From the NCBI GenBank assembly GCA_022592445.1, contig JABYQR010000292.1, forward strand, positions 1 to 58,372: a DNA stretch of 58,372 bases, written 5' to 3'. The notes under the pieces were generated by a model that worked only from the letters and a program-made list of their open reading frames with translations, was not told the origin of the DNA and ran no database searches. Below are positions 1-12,168 of this stretch, piece by piece. A program made the translations under genes and the position numbers. This DNA is from Cytidiella melzeri. Taxonomy: Eukaryota; Basidiomycota; Agaricomycetes; Polyporales; Irpicaceae. The stretch's first letter is position 1. Each line of letters begins with the position of its first letter.

Positions 1-765
1 GGGACTAAGTACTCATCATCGCCTCGGCTTGCTGCTGTGTCAAATTCACGCCAGTCAGATATCAAGGTTGCCAGATACAACTACGATCCGTCAAGGGTTC
101 CTCAAGTTCCCTTGATAAGCAGAGTGACAACTTCAAATAAGTAACATACTCTTCCCACCCGAGTCACTTCTAGAAGTCATTACATGAAAAGCAGAACACT
201 GAGCAGCACCAAAACAGGTAGCTGTGAGAATCAAGCAGATTCATGTTGCGCCCGTCGTAAGTGTTCCAGCAGGGGTTGCCAGTGTCGTATCAGCATGACG
301 CCACGTCGAAACGCACTGCTAGAAAGCTTTGCAACAATCAGCCTGACGGTCCCGAGCAAAACCTACAGCTAATCTAGCCTCAAAATCTGAATCTGAGGCT
401 TGCATCGATTGAAGAGTCAGACACGAGCATGGTATGCAGTAGTAGGTTCGGCGGCAGCAATTGGTGCGCAGCTACTAGCTACGGACTGTCCGCGAGGACA
501 CGGCGAGGTGCTTCCAAGCACCCCAACTAACACTCGAGTAAGAACTGACGCGGCGGAAACACGATCAAGAGATGTTCCCTGGGTAGTATATGTTTTCCAG
601 ACTCGTACATGTCGATATATCAACTTGTCGTGCTCTCTGCTTCGCAGATCCTTGTATTCGTGCATGTCAACTTGGGGAATAGAGCAGCAGTATACAAAGC
701 AGGGTAGAATTGTGTCTTACACGACTACCCACCCTTCAAGTCGAGCTTCCTGTCTTCCTTCCATC
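1..765. other. no supported gene
   Basis: Several open frames occur on both strands here, but they overlap each other, have no recognisable domain and show no consistent exon structure. The stretch lies downstream of the M20 peptidase gene (minus strand) and may hold its 3' untranslated region. I see no repeat and no RNA gene. Confidence 0.5.
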
Positions 766-2840
766 TCAAGCAGCAGCATTCCGCGCTTCTTGATCTTGCT
801 CAAATGTCTTGCGAACCTTGTATGAGAAGAGCGGTGAACCAGTGATTCCAGGTTTCCTCGGATAGGTTGGTCTGAATAGGCAGACATACCTCCCCAAAAA
901 ACGCGTCGTCGGTGAGGACCCTTACTCCGACCGCGGCAAGAGCCTTCGACACGTTCAAGCAAGCAACGTGGCTTTCAGGGCTCGCAGCGGACTCGGTAAA
1001 CGCCCTCGTATGGTTTCCACCCTGTGGCACTGTGGGTATAGCTGGATGATGCGCCACCATACATTCGAGTCAGTAGCTGACTGGTGGGTGTGAAAGGTAA
1101 TTGGGAAAACGTACCAAAACTAGGGTGCAGCGCCGGCAGAGCTTGAAGAGGAAGCTACTTAGCACGAGAAGACAAAGAAAACGAGATAAGGTACCGTAAG
1201 TGACATTTCCCTAGTATATACGAGGATGATGAGTAGGTTCGAATTGATGGACACATAGCGGGCACTGCAGCTTACAAAGTCGGTTGAGGCGCTAAAGATA
1301 CCAAACTTGTAGTCTACCGTCCCAAACTGGCTGCAGAAAACACGAGCAAATTCATCCCCTGTGGGAGAGAATCAGTACCCGACATAGCATCCTGTCCGAT
1401 ATTGGGTACCAAGAGCAACGTTTTGTCGGAGGTCGTATGTTGCACCGCCGTCGCCGATCTCTACTTTGCACGCCGTGGCCAGCGCCGCTGCTCTGTCGAA
1501 AGCTCAGAATGTGCCGGCCGTATAATGTTGACGAGAAAACACACTTACTGAAAGCAAGCCTCGACTCGAGGCACTAAAGCTTGAACCTCTGCCCAAGTTT
1601 GACCTCGCATGTACCAGCTAGCGTATTAGCAAGGTTAGGTGGGGCACGGACAGTTGCATAACTATGAAACACAGTACTTGCATCATCTTCGCGTTGTCAG
1701 GTATGACTGAGCTTCTATGTTAGACACATCGAGAAATGTACACCGTTAGGAATTTGGAAAGAGATGAACAGACCATTCGGTGCCCAATCCTTGCCTTCGA
1801 ATATACCGTGGATTCGATGAGAGGGCTTGATTTGCTGCCGAAGCAATGTGATACTGGTGTAGGCTGAAACAGCAGCGTCAAGTGCGTTCTGGCCTTCCCA
1901 CGGTGCGAGCGCTGCGTGAGCACTGTGCAAAGGACCATGAGCAAAAATGTCAAAATTGACAAACGCGAGTCGATACTGACGTATGCCCGCGGTATTCTAC
2001 AATTTTGCGCTGAATTGCAAGACAACTGCTCAGACTGGCCGAGGACGGAGGACCTGGTGCTGGATGGCACCTAGGTGATTGAGAGGCACCTGTTAGCAAT
2101 CGACATACAGAACGAAGAAGTGCGAACATTAAACATGCGTCCATTCCTTCGTACGCGCCCTTCTCCAGCAATATCACTTTTCCTCCGCCGCCTTCCTCGC
2201 CTAGTAGAAGTCACGCGCTTGATCACTTTCCATAATGGCGGTATCAAACAAAGTATTCACCTGGAGTTCCCAGTAACACGACTTTTCCAGACATGTTATG
2301 CTCTTGCAGGACAGCTTTGATGGCACATGCCACCGCCACACCTGCGATGGCAATGAGGTTGTGGCCGCAGGCGTGTCCAACACCAGGGAGAGCGTCCATC
2401 TCGGAGTTCACGCCGATTGTACGTCCGCCGTGTCCTTTCGTGAACGTGGCCACCCAGGCAGTCTCGAGATGGTGATGAGGAGTGACCTCGAAACCTTGCT
2501 TCTTCATGAATGCAGTAAGGACATCATGGGCATGGCTGCGACAATGCATGAAGGTTGCATCGACGCGTATGGTGATGGTAGCAAAATACTCACTGTTCCT
2601 CGAACTTGAGCTCTGGATGTCCTGTAGCAAGCAAGCCATATACAAGTCAGGCCAGGGTACGCGTTATGTCGGACACGACCAACCAGAGATGTCGAGGCTC
2701 AGCTCTCTGAGCTCCTTGTCGAGATTTCGTATGGTTACTTCAATTGTCTTAAGGAATGCGGGGTTGTAGAGATCTCCTCCTGTTCCGTGTACACTGACTT
2801 CTTGACCTACTGTCCAGAGGGCATCAGGGTTTGCGGCCAT
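766..2840 (-). CDS. M20 family metallopeptidase / amidohydrolase (PM20D2, aminoacylase-1-like 2 type)
   Basis: Zinc-dependent amide hydrolase of the M20 family, which cleaves N-acyl amino acids or small dipeptides, probably in the cytosol. Translation starts at the ATG at 2838-2840 (MAANPDALWTVGQ) and ends at the TGA at 766-768 (...FEQDQEARNAAA). About fourteen exons can be joined. The metal-site signature NSEMDALPGVGHACGHN lies near 2370-2440, with the metal-ligand Asp and His intact. The CHPAPG motif near 2040-2055 follows an intron. AHAALAPWEGQNALDA, from the inserted lid/dimerisation domain, lies near 1870-1925. The C-terminal TDDAFFGEVRKTFEQ is split by an intron near 830-890. The middle (about 1100-1700) has very short exons and is the least certain part. 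The gene is divergent from the helicase gene, 264 bases away. The family assignment is strong; the substrate is not predictable. Confidence 0.85.
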
Positions 2841-3104
2841 AGTGCTGCTATATAATGATTCTCTAGCAAAAGGGTGAGCTTGGAGTCAGAACGAACTCTT
2901 ACTCAAGTATAGCCCACTGCGGTGCCACTGGTGCAGCAGTGGACAAGGCACTGGCGGCCAGGTAGATTCCAAGTAATTACGTACTTATGGGGTGCCTTAT
3001 AAGTACTTAAGTTGCTATAGACAAAATCGGACTTTGAAATTAAACTTGAACGTAGCCCGCGGTCAGTGCACATCTACTACAAGAACGCATCCTCTGCATG
3101 TAGA
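2841..3104. promoter_or_regulatory. shared upstream region of two divergent genes
   Basis: 264 bases separate the start codons of the M20 peptidase (minus) and the helicase (plus), so both promoters must lie here or inside the flanking exons. No clear TATA box stands out. The role is inferred from position only. Confidence 0.4.
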
Positions 3105-6100
3105 ATGAGCTTCGAAATATCCAACGGCCACCAAATTCGTGCCTTTATACAAAAACACAGGGCACTCTTGGAAATAGAACGTGAAGCAGAGATCGAGCGA
3201 ACTTCGCTCTTGCTCTCTAACTGTGCACCTAGCATTCTCGAGCAGAAGGGCCTCGCACTAGGTAACCTCGGCGTCGCGAATGTTAACATCGGCTTGGGAG
3301 GCAAAACGTAAGCTGCACGCTGTGTCACTTCGGTTGTGGCATCTGACCCGTGGAAAGCGTAGTCTAGTTGAGCTAGAAAGGCCAACTGCTTACCACAGCA
3401 CTCCGCTGTTCCCACCTCATAACTTCAGGTAAGTCTGTCGCAGCTTCAATATAGGCTCAAAACTTGATGATTACGCAGACCAGGCGATCTTGCCCGCATA
3501 GAGGATTATGTATCCTCTATGAACGCTAAGAAGTCAGCTAAAGGCAAGAAACCCACAGACAGCTCCAAGAGCTCGCGGGCTGGAGAGGGAGTAGTGTACA
3601 AGGTACGATTGTTGCCGATAATTATGACCGAAGACCTACAGCGTCTGCACGAACAGGTTTCCGACGTGCGCATAGTGATCGCTGTTGATCCAGGTGACTC
3701 GAGCGATGATCTAGATTTACCCGACCGGTGTCGAGTGCTAAAGCTGGCCAATAGTGTCACTTATGACAGGTACGTTCTTCAAGTACATCTGTGAATCATC
3801 TGTTGATCTACGGCACAGAATGGACAAGGCTCTGAATCAACTCGAGAAAGTTGCTTTGCCAGACACGAGCAGCGTGAGTACTGTATACTACTCGAAACCG
3901 TGGAACTCTTCACCGAACGAAACTCAGGCTCCAGATACAAACTTACCACTCATAAATCCACTCATTCGCGTTCTCTTGGGAATGTCTCAGCCCTCTGACC
4001 AAATCCCTATCACCAACATATCTTTCTTTGACCCCACACTGAACGCCAGCCAACAAGAAGCTATCAAGTTTGCTCTTCAGTCGCCAGAAGTTGCCTGCAT
4101 TCACGGCCCTCCTGGTCAGTTGCTGCTCATATTCTCAATCTCAGAATCAGTTTTCTAAAGTATCCAGGAACTGGGAAGACCCACACACTCATCGAGATCA
4201 TCCGTCAACTGTCCACTGTGTCACAAGCAAACCCTAAGCCACTTCGTGTTCTTGTATGCGGCGCTTCCAATCTATCGGTTGACAACATCCTCCAACGATT
4301 GCTAGATCTTCCTCGTGCTGAGGGATGCAGTCCGTTGAAAGTGACCAGAGTAGGCCACCCGGCTCGTGTGATGGCCGATGAAGGCATTTTGAATTCTACG
4401 CTGGAGGTGAAGGCCGGGCGGACGGATCAGGTATAACTCAAGACACGAGCAGTTGAGCCATACTGATGTTCTGTAGGCTGCACTAGCGCGAGATGTGAAG
4501 GTGGAACTGGAGGCTGTACTGGATCTTCTCTCAGGTAAAGGTAAAGGAGCAAAAGGCAAGGCCCCTCGCGGTGCCGAGAGAAGGAAGATGTGGGAGGAAG
4601 TTAAGACTTTGCGGAAGGAGTATGTCCATAATTTCAAACCGGCTCCGTGAGGCTGACAAGTACTATAGATACCGAAAACGGGAGGGAGGAGTCGTTCAGA
4701 GCGTCTTGAGCGATTCGCAGGTTTGCTCTGCATGTTGTCTTCATTGGTCCTTACCTCAACGAGGCCACAGGTTGTACTCGCTACATGCCACTCATCCGGA
4801 GGACGTCAACTTTGGAACCAAAAGTTCGACGTAGTTATAATCGATGAGGCCACTCAGGCATTAGAAGCTGTAGGTTATCGAACCTTTTGACAACGTACCA
4901 TCTGACATCAAAGTTTCTTGTACCTTAGGTTTGCTGGATTCCAATTTTCAAGGCGAAGAAACTGATTCTGGCAGGTGATCCCATGCAGCTCCCTCCGACA
5001 ATCCTCTCAGTCGACAAGCTCCGTACTAAACCGGACGAGAAGTCCCTCGCGTCGACAAACCTTAAGACACAGAAAGCCATAAAGCCGTCGCCGACACTCA
5101 AGGTTACTGAGCTAGTATCAACAGACACACAACACGACGATAATGACAATGACACCAATACGGCATCTACTTCGAGTGATTCAGACATCGACGATAGAGA
5201 GTCTCAAGTTTCGAGAACAATGACAAAACCCGCTGCTGTTGCAACAACGCCGGAAACCCCGCCAAAGGTCATGAAGAAACGGGGTCTGCGACCGCCTCGA
5301 TCGCTTGAAACAACACTCTTTGATCGTTTGGAGAAGATGTACGGGCCTAGCATCAAGCGCATGCTGAATGTACAATATCGGTACGCGTATTGTACCCGCA
5401 CGACTTCGAGTGTGTTATTAACTTGAGCGGTGTGTGCTAGTATGCATGCTCAAATCGCCTCTTTCCCTTCGAAGGTTATGTATCACAACAAGCTGACCTC
5501 ACATAAATCCGTGGCGGAGCATCTCTTGCGAGACCTTCCAAATGCCAAGGCGACATCTGAAGATGAAGAGAAGGAGTTGTTAGGCACGCCTGTCGCATTT
5601 TATGACACAGCTGGATGCGAGTACTTTGAGCGGGTAGATGGAGATGGAGATGAAGGTAGCAGGTGCAACGAGAATGAAGCTACGGTTGTGAAGAACGTCG
5701 TTGAGCAGCTGGTATGGGTCATTGGACCAGTTCTGGGATTTCGACATTTGACAAATGTTCTCTCAGACAAGCGTTGGCGTACTTCCTTCACAGGTCGCAG
5801 TCATTACGCCGTAGGTCTCATGAACAATATTGTGCCGTAGTAAAAGCTCACAATTTCCGCGTTGGTTTTACAGGTATCAAGCGCAAGTCTCACTGCTTAC
5901 ATCACTCCTTCGTCCAGTATATGGGCCAGAGCTCGAGATAGGCACGGTAGACGGTATGCAAGGGCGAGAGAAGGATGCGGTGATTATCAGTCTCGTTAGA
6001 AGTAACGCTAACGTCAGTTTGGATCCTTACTCAATACGGAGTTCCTGGCTGATCACTACTGGCTTAGCGGGAAGTTGGATTTCTGAAGGATGAGCGGAGG

Positions 6101-6361
6101 CTCAATGGTACGCGATCTCATCCGAACGTGACTCTCAAGCAGTTTTGATATATCTGACTGTAGTGGCGATGACTCGAGCGAAAAGATACCTGGTAAGCTG
6201 ATTTTGGAACTGCGACTACAGTGACATGCGGTGAAATTGACTGTTGGACATAGTGCGTTGTCGGTGACTCCTCGACTGTGCAACACGGAAGCCCTTTCTT
6301 GAAAAAGTGGCTCATATGGCTTGAGGACAATGCAGATGTAAGATATGCTGGCTTGGAATAG
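3105..6361 (+). CDS. hcs1: UPF1-like superfamily 1 DNA/RNA helicase, Hcs1/IGHMBP2 type
   Basis: 5'-3' ATP-dependent helicase related to yeast DNA polymerase alpha-associated helicase A (Hcs1) and human IGHMBP2. Start ATG is 3105 ([14 protein letters not shown]) and the stop is TAG 6359-6361. Fifteen exons can be joined. In order: N-terminal beta-barrel part (GGKTLVELERP, about 3290-3370); Walker A GPPGTGKT, split by an intron near 4115-4165; Walker B IIDEATQA near 4840; motif [12 protein letters not shown] near 4976; a long acidic, Ser/Thr-rich insert near 5030-5230; [11 protein letters not shown] near 5800-5900; [16 protein letters not shown] near 5948; [14 protein letters not shown] near 6090-6190. 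All helicase motifs are intact, so the gene should be functional. A degenerate inverted copy of its first exons lies at 40647-40935. It converges with the ketopantoate-reductase-like gene 160 bases downstream. Confidence 0.9.
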
Positions 6362-6521
6362 AGTCCGTTAACGCGGCCCCAAGATACACTCCAGACATGT
6401 TTGACTTGCAATGGGAAGTGAACATTTCATGGCCAACAAATTACATTCCGCCGCCGGGGTGAAGTAATTGTTCTTGTATTATCAGAAGCAGGGCGTAAAG
6501 AGTTTCAATCCTCTGCAGATA

Positions 6522-7912
6522 CTATTTACTATCGCATGCCGTTTGACCAATAGCGAAACTCACCGGCATAGGAACACCCTTCTCCCTACCAAGTCTCACC
6601 ACTTCTCCAATAACAACGTCCAGCTCCATCGGCCTGTTCCTTTCAATATCCACGAGCATACTCGGCCGGTGTCTACTATCTGTACGTTCATGTAACATCG
6701 CGGTGTTCTTCAACGTTCTCTTCACAATATCAGGATCAAGACCTGGAGAGGAGCCGTTTGGGGGGAATAGGGTAGTACCAAGGTGGTGTACTTCCGTAAG
6801 GGCATCATGTAAGAACGGAATGGTGTGGTCGCGGATGAGTGGTGTTCTACTAGGGACGTCCGATGTTGCGGGATGGAAAACATCGTTGATGTTTACGCTT
6901 GTGTGATGAACGATTTCACCATCGGCACTACCCTCGGGATCAAGTCGTGGCTCTCTGAATATCGATGGGAGCGGGTAACGAGCAATTGCCGCTGTTGCCC
7001 CTAGGACACAATTCCAGAAATTCTTGGAATACTTGAGTCGCTGAATTTCTGGGACGACTGTGACGTCGCTGCCGCCTTCCCTGAGCATCTCGGCGAATTC
7101 TGATAGGATGGCCTCTTCCTGCGGGGTGTTGATGGTATTTGTTGTCGTTGGGCGATAGATACCCATAGTGACCCTATCCTGATATTCGTGTGGTACGAAA
7201 GTAAGCGCGATTGCAGATTTCGGCAAGGGGAAACATACAAATTCGTTGTGTTCTATCACGTTCTTACCAATGAGCCTAGTACCTATCCATACAGCTGTAC
7301 TAATAATCTTGGGTTCTTCGTCCGGCTTGAGTTGCTTCAGCGCAAGGTACAAGTCCTTCTCAACTCCGAGGCCATTCTGCATCAGCACATACGTAGGCTG
7401 AGGATGAACACCCGCGTATGCGGACGAAAGGAGAGGAGCAAGTAAGTCCGGTGTGCGACTCAGCTCTGGAATAGCTTTTGTCGCAAGCACGACATGAGAA
7501 TACGATCGATTTGCTGCTGCAGAGACAGACTGAAATACTGGGAAAACATCCAGAGAGATAATCAGGCAATGCATTGGCCATACATTGGGCGAGGAAGCTT
7601 ACATCTGTCTGGCTTCCATCCTTTTGTGTCGCCGTATTTTCGACTCTGAAAATGTATGCCAGAGTCTGATGCTCGAATCAGCGACTTCAAAACGCCTCGA
7701 AGCATAACATACCCGATATCGCTTCGAAATTACTCCTGGCGACGGCTGTGACAGTCGCCCTCCCACTACGCTTCAATATCAGTGAGTCTGCACCCAGATG
7801 ATGTGGAGATCGCTGCTCAGCTCGCTGACTCGAACGCGTTGGACAACAGGCGCGACGTACAGATGGCACCGACAGCACCGAGACCAACAAGCAGAACGTC
7901 TCTTGTGCCCAT
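6522..7912 (-). CDS. ketopantoate reductase-like protein (ApbA/PanE family)
   Basis: NADPH-dependent 2-dehydropantoate 2-reductase family. In pantothenate synthesis this enzyme reduces ketopantoate to pantoate, but fungi carry several paralogues of unknown substrate. The start is the ATG at 7910-7912 (MGTRDVLLVGLGAVGAI), giving an N-terminal GxGxxG dinucleotide-binding loop. Three short introns follow, and the long last exon runs to the stop at 6522-6524. Seen in the protein: VVLATKAIPEL (end of the Rossmann fold), QNGLGVEKDL (substrate region), and SKNFWNCVLGATAAIA plus RPMELDVVIGEVVRLG of the C-terminal helical domain (ApbA_C). The RPMELD..GE stretch is typical of the family and supports the call. 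The length of about 400 residues is normal for fungal members. No defect is seen. Confidence 0.87.
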
Positions 7913-8279
7913 GGCTTCTGCCCTCGGTCTCACTTTTGGTGTCAGTCCGCGCAAAAGTAGCTTGAGTGTCCGTCGCGACTGGAAGGACGCAAGCTGGAAG
8001 CAAGAGCCTCAGCGCAGCAGGCAAACTGTAGCTAACTTGTTGAACGCCACAACGCTCGTTACTGCCCGATCGGGACTGACTACTGAGTACTGAGTACTGA
8101 CTGGCCATGGCGAGTGAGACACTCGAAGTAGTCGACTATATCGTTTGCAGCATTTGAACATTCAAAGTACATCTAGCCTACATTGTTACAGATAAAAGCA
8201 ATACAACGTATCCAAGCTGATCCATTATCCGATACTCTCCAAAATCTCCGTATATCTTCGCCGACCATAAACTCTCACC
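7913..8279. other. intergenic, no gene seen
   Basis: 367 bases between the start of the reductase gene and the stop of Argonaute, both on the minus strand. It should hold the reductase promoter and the Argonaute 3' end. Overlapping open frames here are shadows. Confidence 0.5.
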
Positions 8280-11200
8280 TCATAAGTAAAACATGGTGTT
8301 GCTCAAGGTTTTACCTACACCACCGTGCCACATCCTCTCCGCTTCCCTGTAGATCTCCGTATCGTTGTCATCGTTGCTCGTAACCGTTGTACTCGTGTCC
8401 GTAATTCCTTGAAGGAGCTTGTGAAGATAGCATCGTCCTCTTTCGCAAGCGAGATCGGCGTAGTAAGCTGGAGACACGAGACTGACAGCCTTGGTTGCAC
8501 GTGCGAACATGTAGCTCACATCATTTGTCAAGGGCTGGAGTAGGTTAGCACTGAAGCCGATTTCGTCGTGGACCACGTAGTAATGTGTCGGTCTCGTGGT
8601 ACCTTGCAGCCCGCCGTGCGCTAAACAACGGAAAGATCAGCTCTGTGAAGCATTAATGAAGCCGGAAACAAAATACCTTGAAGGAAGAAGTCAAACTCGT
8701 AGACAGCGGTCACACCACGGTCAACGACAGTTCCAGGCTTAGGGTTGCCGTCGTGTGCGGCATTCTGGGCCTCTGTGGGGAAGAACCGGGTATGGTGACG
8801 TTTGCCGCAGACAACGATAGCAAGTTGAGGCGTGTAAGGCTTGTTCCCTTCCATGAACTTCGTGAACGCCCTCCGAATCTCAGGCATTTCCTCGTCCACG
8901 ACAGTCTGGAATTGGCCCTACAGCGCATCGCCACAGTAAGTTTCTAATTCACGGTCAATCATTGAGAAGAAACATACCTCTGACACACCATCACGGTAGA
9001 CAAGAATTCGCTTTGGCAGGGCTTTGCTCTTCGCTTGAAACGCTTTCAACCGTTCCACCATCATATCACACAGCTCTGTAACCATCTAGTAGGGTTGCAG
9101 ATAAGTCTGTGTGTCACTGATTGGTGGACATCGAATGACTCGCCTCTTTCTTTGACTCCTGAATGCGCAAACTTGCTGGGAACTGGCCGAAGTCCTTGTC
9201 TATGCTAGCCACGACGGCTGCGATAGAGGGAGTGCCCTTGACAGTGCCAAAGCCAGGGTGCGTAACGTCAATCCCAACGAGCATGGTCGGCGCCTGGTTG
9301 AGCCACGTGGCACCTTGGCCCTCCATGCGATGGTTAACACCGCCCATCTTCATGTTCAGCTTCAAAGCGACGTTAGCAAAATACTGCAGCTGCCCTTTGT
9401 CCTTCCGAAGCTTGGACACCTGAACGCAAATGGTTGCAATGTCGAGGTAGCAGTCGCAAAGGTGCTTCAGCCCAGAATAGACGTGGCGGTCACCGTTGGA
9501 AAGGATGACGAGGAAGAATCGAGGCTTCTTCTTGACAGACGTCATCGCTGTGCGGATGGCCATAACAGCGTCAGCGCGAATGGGTTGTTCACGTGACTTG
9601 GGAGGTAACTGAGCTTCGACGACGTTGTCCGGGTTTCCTGCGACGGCAACACCGGATTTCCTGCACATATTGATGAAACCAGTGATGGTCTCTCTCAGTG
9701 CAGGGTCCTGCGGCCCTTGAAATTCCATGCGGTCGCGATCCCTGATGAGCAGAACCGCCCAATTATCCAGTCTGCCACCAACGGCGAATTTAACGTCCCG
9801 CAGGTTCCATCCTGCTCTGTCGTCGACGCGAGGAGCACCTTGCCCATACCGGATATTGGGAGGCGGAAGAATACGACCTGGAACAACTGCCATCTCGTTG
9901 CCAATGGTGATCCCAAAAGCACGAAGCGGATCCTGTTCGTTAAAGTATCCAAGCTCGTGTATGCCTCGGCCTGTGATGGCGGCAGCGTTGACATTTGGAG
10001 GTCGACACGCAACCTTGATCATTTCTGCCGTGTGCTCATCCAGCAACTTGCCACGGAATGGCTGCTTTTCGAGGATGATGCATACTTCTGCTGGTAAGAG
10101 GTTTGCCTTCTTCGAGTTTTTTCCGGCTACGTCTATGAGAGCAAGGTTGGGATAACGAAGTGTGATGTTATACTCTGCCAAAAAAAAAACATGAATCAAG
10201 CCTCAAGCTGAATTGCCCAAACTACGTACTTCGTTGAAAGTATGCCTCAACCGTCACCTTGCCGTACTCCTCAGAGTCAAATGAGTGGTTCTTCGCATTG
10301 AACCTGGAAACACCGGAGACCGTCTTCCGATAGCCCAGGTGAGTTGTCTTGATACGGACACCCCTGACAAAAGCATTCGGCCTCGCAGTGAAGCTAGCGT
10401 TCAGGAACGCTTGCATGCTGTCCGCAAGGTTGCCCGGAGTGTAAAACGCGGTGGTACACACATTCACATTAACCATAAGTTGCTTATGCGCCGGACGAAC
10501 GGAAGAGTAGAAGCCTCGCCAAGCCTCGAGGCCACCACCGAGAGGGAACGGCGGCTCGGCGGCGGAAGGATGGAAGAACTTGTTTCTTCCTACCATCACA
10601 CCGTCGCCAGTCGACCGATTCGGGTACGCAGCAAGAATCAAATTCAAGGCCGCGATGACGGGTAATACATCGTAACCTCGGTATTGGGGTTGGCCACTCA
10701 GGTAGCTTGACAAAGCAGCACATCAGTATCACAGTGTATGAATCTTTGCAGCCAACGGCTCAACGAGCACAACATGGAACCCCCTCTGAGGGGGTTAGTG
10801 GAAGGTGAAGTAAAAAGATTTAAGCAAGAGACCATGGATATTTACGGAGCAATGTGAGCGTCTGAAGGCGCAGACACCTGAACCATATCAAGTTCTGGTG
10901 TATCGCACCTGAAGACGCTTCACGTGGCCTCGTGGGAGGGAAAGGGGTAGATTTGTGAGAAACGACGTACTTGAGCAGGCTCTGAGTTTCCAAATCCTGT
11001 ATGTACTCAATCGTCAAAGTGTACTCCTTCGGAGTTGGTTTCTTGCCACCACCATCCTTCTTGCCTCCTTTGGGCTTCGCTGGCTGCTGTCGAGGGGCTT
11101 CGTCGGGTTCGTCAGAGAAAGTGATGCGAATGACAAGTGGTTGAGGTAGCTTGAAGGAAGAAATCAGCTTGCTGGCGTGGTCGTGGGCTACCCTCCCTGT

Positions 11201-11817
11201 CATGCCGGCTTGGCCCCAGTCGTTCGTCTGTTCTGCAAGCTGAAAGATGCGCCTCTTCACACGCTTGATAGACACCGCAGGTGCGATCTTCACATCATAT
11301 TCGTGCAGGGGGCCTTTCGGGACTTTGACCGGGAAAAAATTTGTTCGTAGCTTTATCGGGGTGCCCAAAGTACCAAATCCTGGTCGGATAGGGAGTTCGT
11401 TGTCGTTCAGACGCAGCGACTGCAAAGACTGAACCAACGTGTCTTCCGAGTTGGCCTGCAAACGTGTATCGAGGGCAGCGGGTCCTGGATTGAACACCCT
11501 GGAGAGGAAAACATCAGCTACCATTGAAGGGGCGTAGTAGCAGACATTGACGATACTCACCCGCCCTGTTCTCTAGGACCAGGGGCGCCGCCACCTCGTC
11601 CACCTCTGAAGCCCCCTCTATCACCGCCACGCCCTCCACGAAAGTCTCCGCCACCTCTATATCCTCCACGATCAAAGCCGCGGTCGCCGCCGCCTCGCCC
11701 CCCACGACCGCCACGGTCAGGGGAGCCTCGTCCTCTGAAGGAGCTTGAGTCGCTACTACCACGGCCACGGCCACCGCCTCGTCCGCGGCTTCCTCGATCG
11801 CTCGTCCAGTCGCTCAT
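8280..11817 (-). CDS. Argonaute (PAZ-PIWI) with N-terminal RGG domain
   Basis: Small-RNA-guided slicer of the fungal QDE2/AGO family, the effector of RNA silencing (quelling, transposon control) in the cytoplasm. The start ATG is 11815-11817 and the stop is TGA 8280-8282. About eight exons encode roughly 1,015 residues. Order: an RGG/RG-rich low-complexity head (first ~80 residues, 11575-11817), N and linker domains (about 10860-11510), PAZ (about 10000-10700), and PIWI (about 8280-9700). The catalytic tetrad looks complete: Asp in LVGIDVTHPG near 9270, Glu in SKKEMVTEL at the 9086/9143 splice junction, Asp in VYRDGVSEGQF near 8980-9010, and His in RPTHYYVVHDE near 8580-8600. So slicing should be possible. 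The intron 9086-9143 has a GC donor. The last residues (GKTLSNTMFYL) may be exonic or follow a very small intron. Confidence 0.93.
9086..9143 (-). other. GC-AG intron in Argonaute
   Basis: On the minus strand the exon ends ...AAAGAG and the intron begins GCGAGT, ending CTAG before ATGGTTACAGAG. Only this join keeps SKKE-MVTELCDMM in frame. The nearby GT (two codons on) would break the frame. GC-AG is a known minor intron class. Confidence 0.75.
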
Positions 11818-12168
11818 AATAGGAGATAAGTGTCGCTATGTGTCGCTGTGTAAAGTTGGGATGACTGTTGGGAGACAGGATGGGGTGAGCCGGTGTCTTG
11901 CTATATATGCGCGGCTTTAACAATGCTGTGTCGGTGCAACGCTGTCTGATATATTCTCACGGTCACAGACGCCGCTTAGATGCTGTACAAAAAAAGCTAC
12001 TTAACGATTGCTGCTACTCCGAGAAACGTCCTAATGGTGGATACGTGTACAAGGTTTCCGAGTTTCTGAACAAGACAGAGCCGAAGTCGAGAATGGCATG
12101 ATCAACAGATGGAAATCTTACAGATAGCGAGTCCGGTGCGGTGTGGCCAGGCTTCCGCCTAATAGACA
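11818..12168. promoter_or_regulatory. upstream region of Argonaute
   Basis: 351 bases between the Argonaute start and the stop of the next minus-strand gene. The Argonaute promoter is expected here. A TATATAT-like stretch (near 11902) occurs about 85 bases upstream of the ATG. No coding frame is supported. Confidence 0.35.

Noticed and set aside
184..825. Open frames on both strands at the left edge
   Set aside because: Overlapping, no domain, no exon logic, no codon pattern that favours one of them.
1232..1246. GGTTCGAATTG, resembling a tRNA B box
   Set aside because: No A box or cloverleaf could be built around it.
9715..10155. Plus-strand frames over Argonaute
   Set aside because: Antisense shadows of the PAZ/PIWI coding exon.
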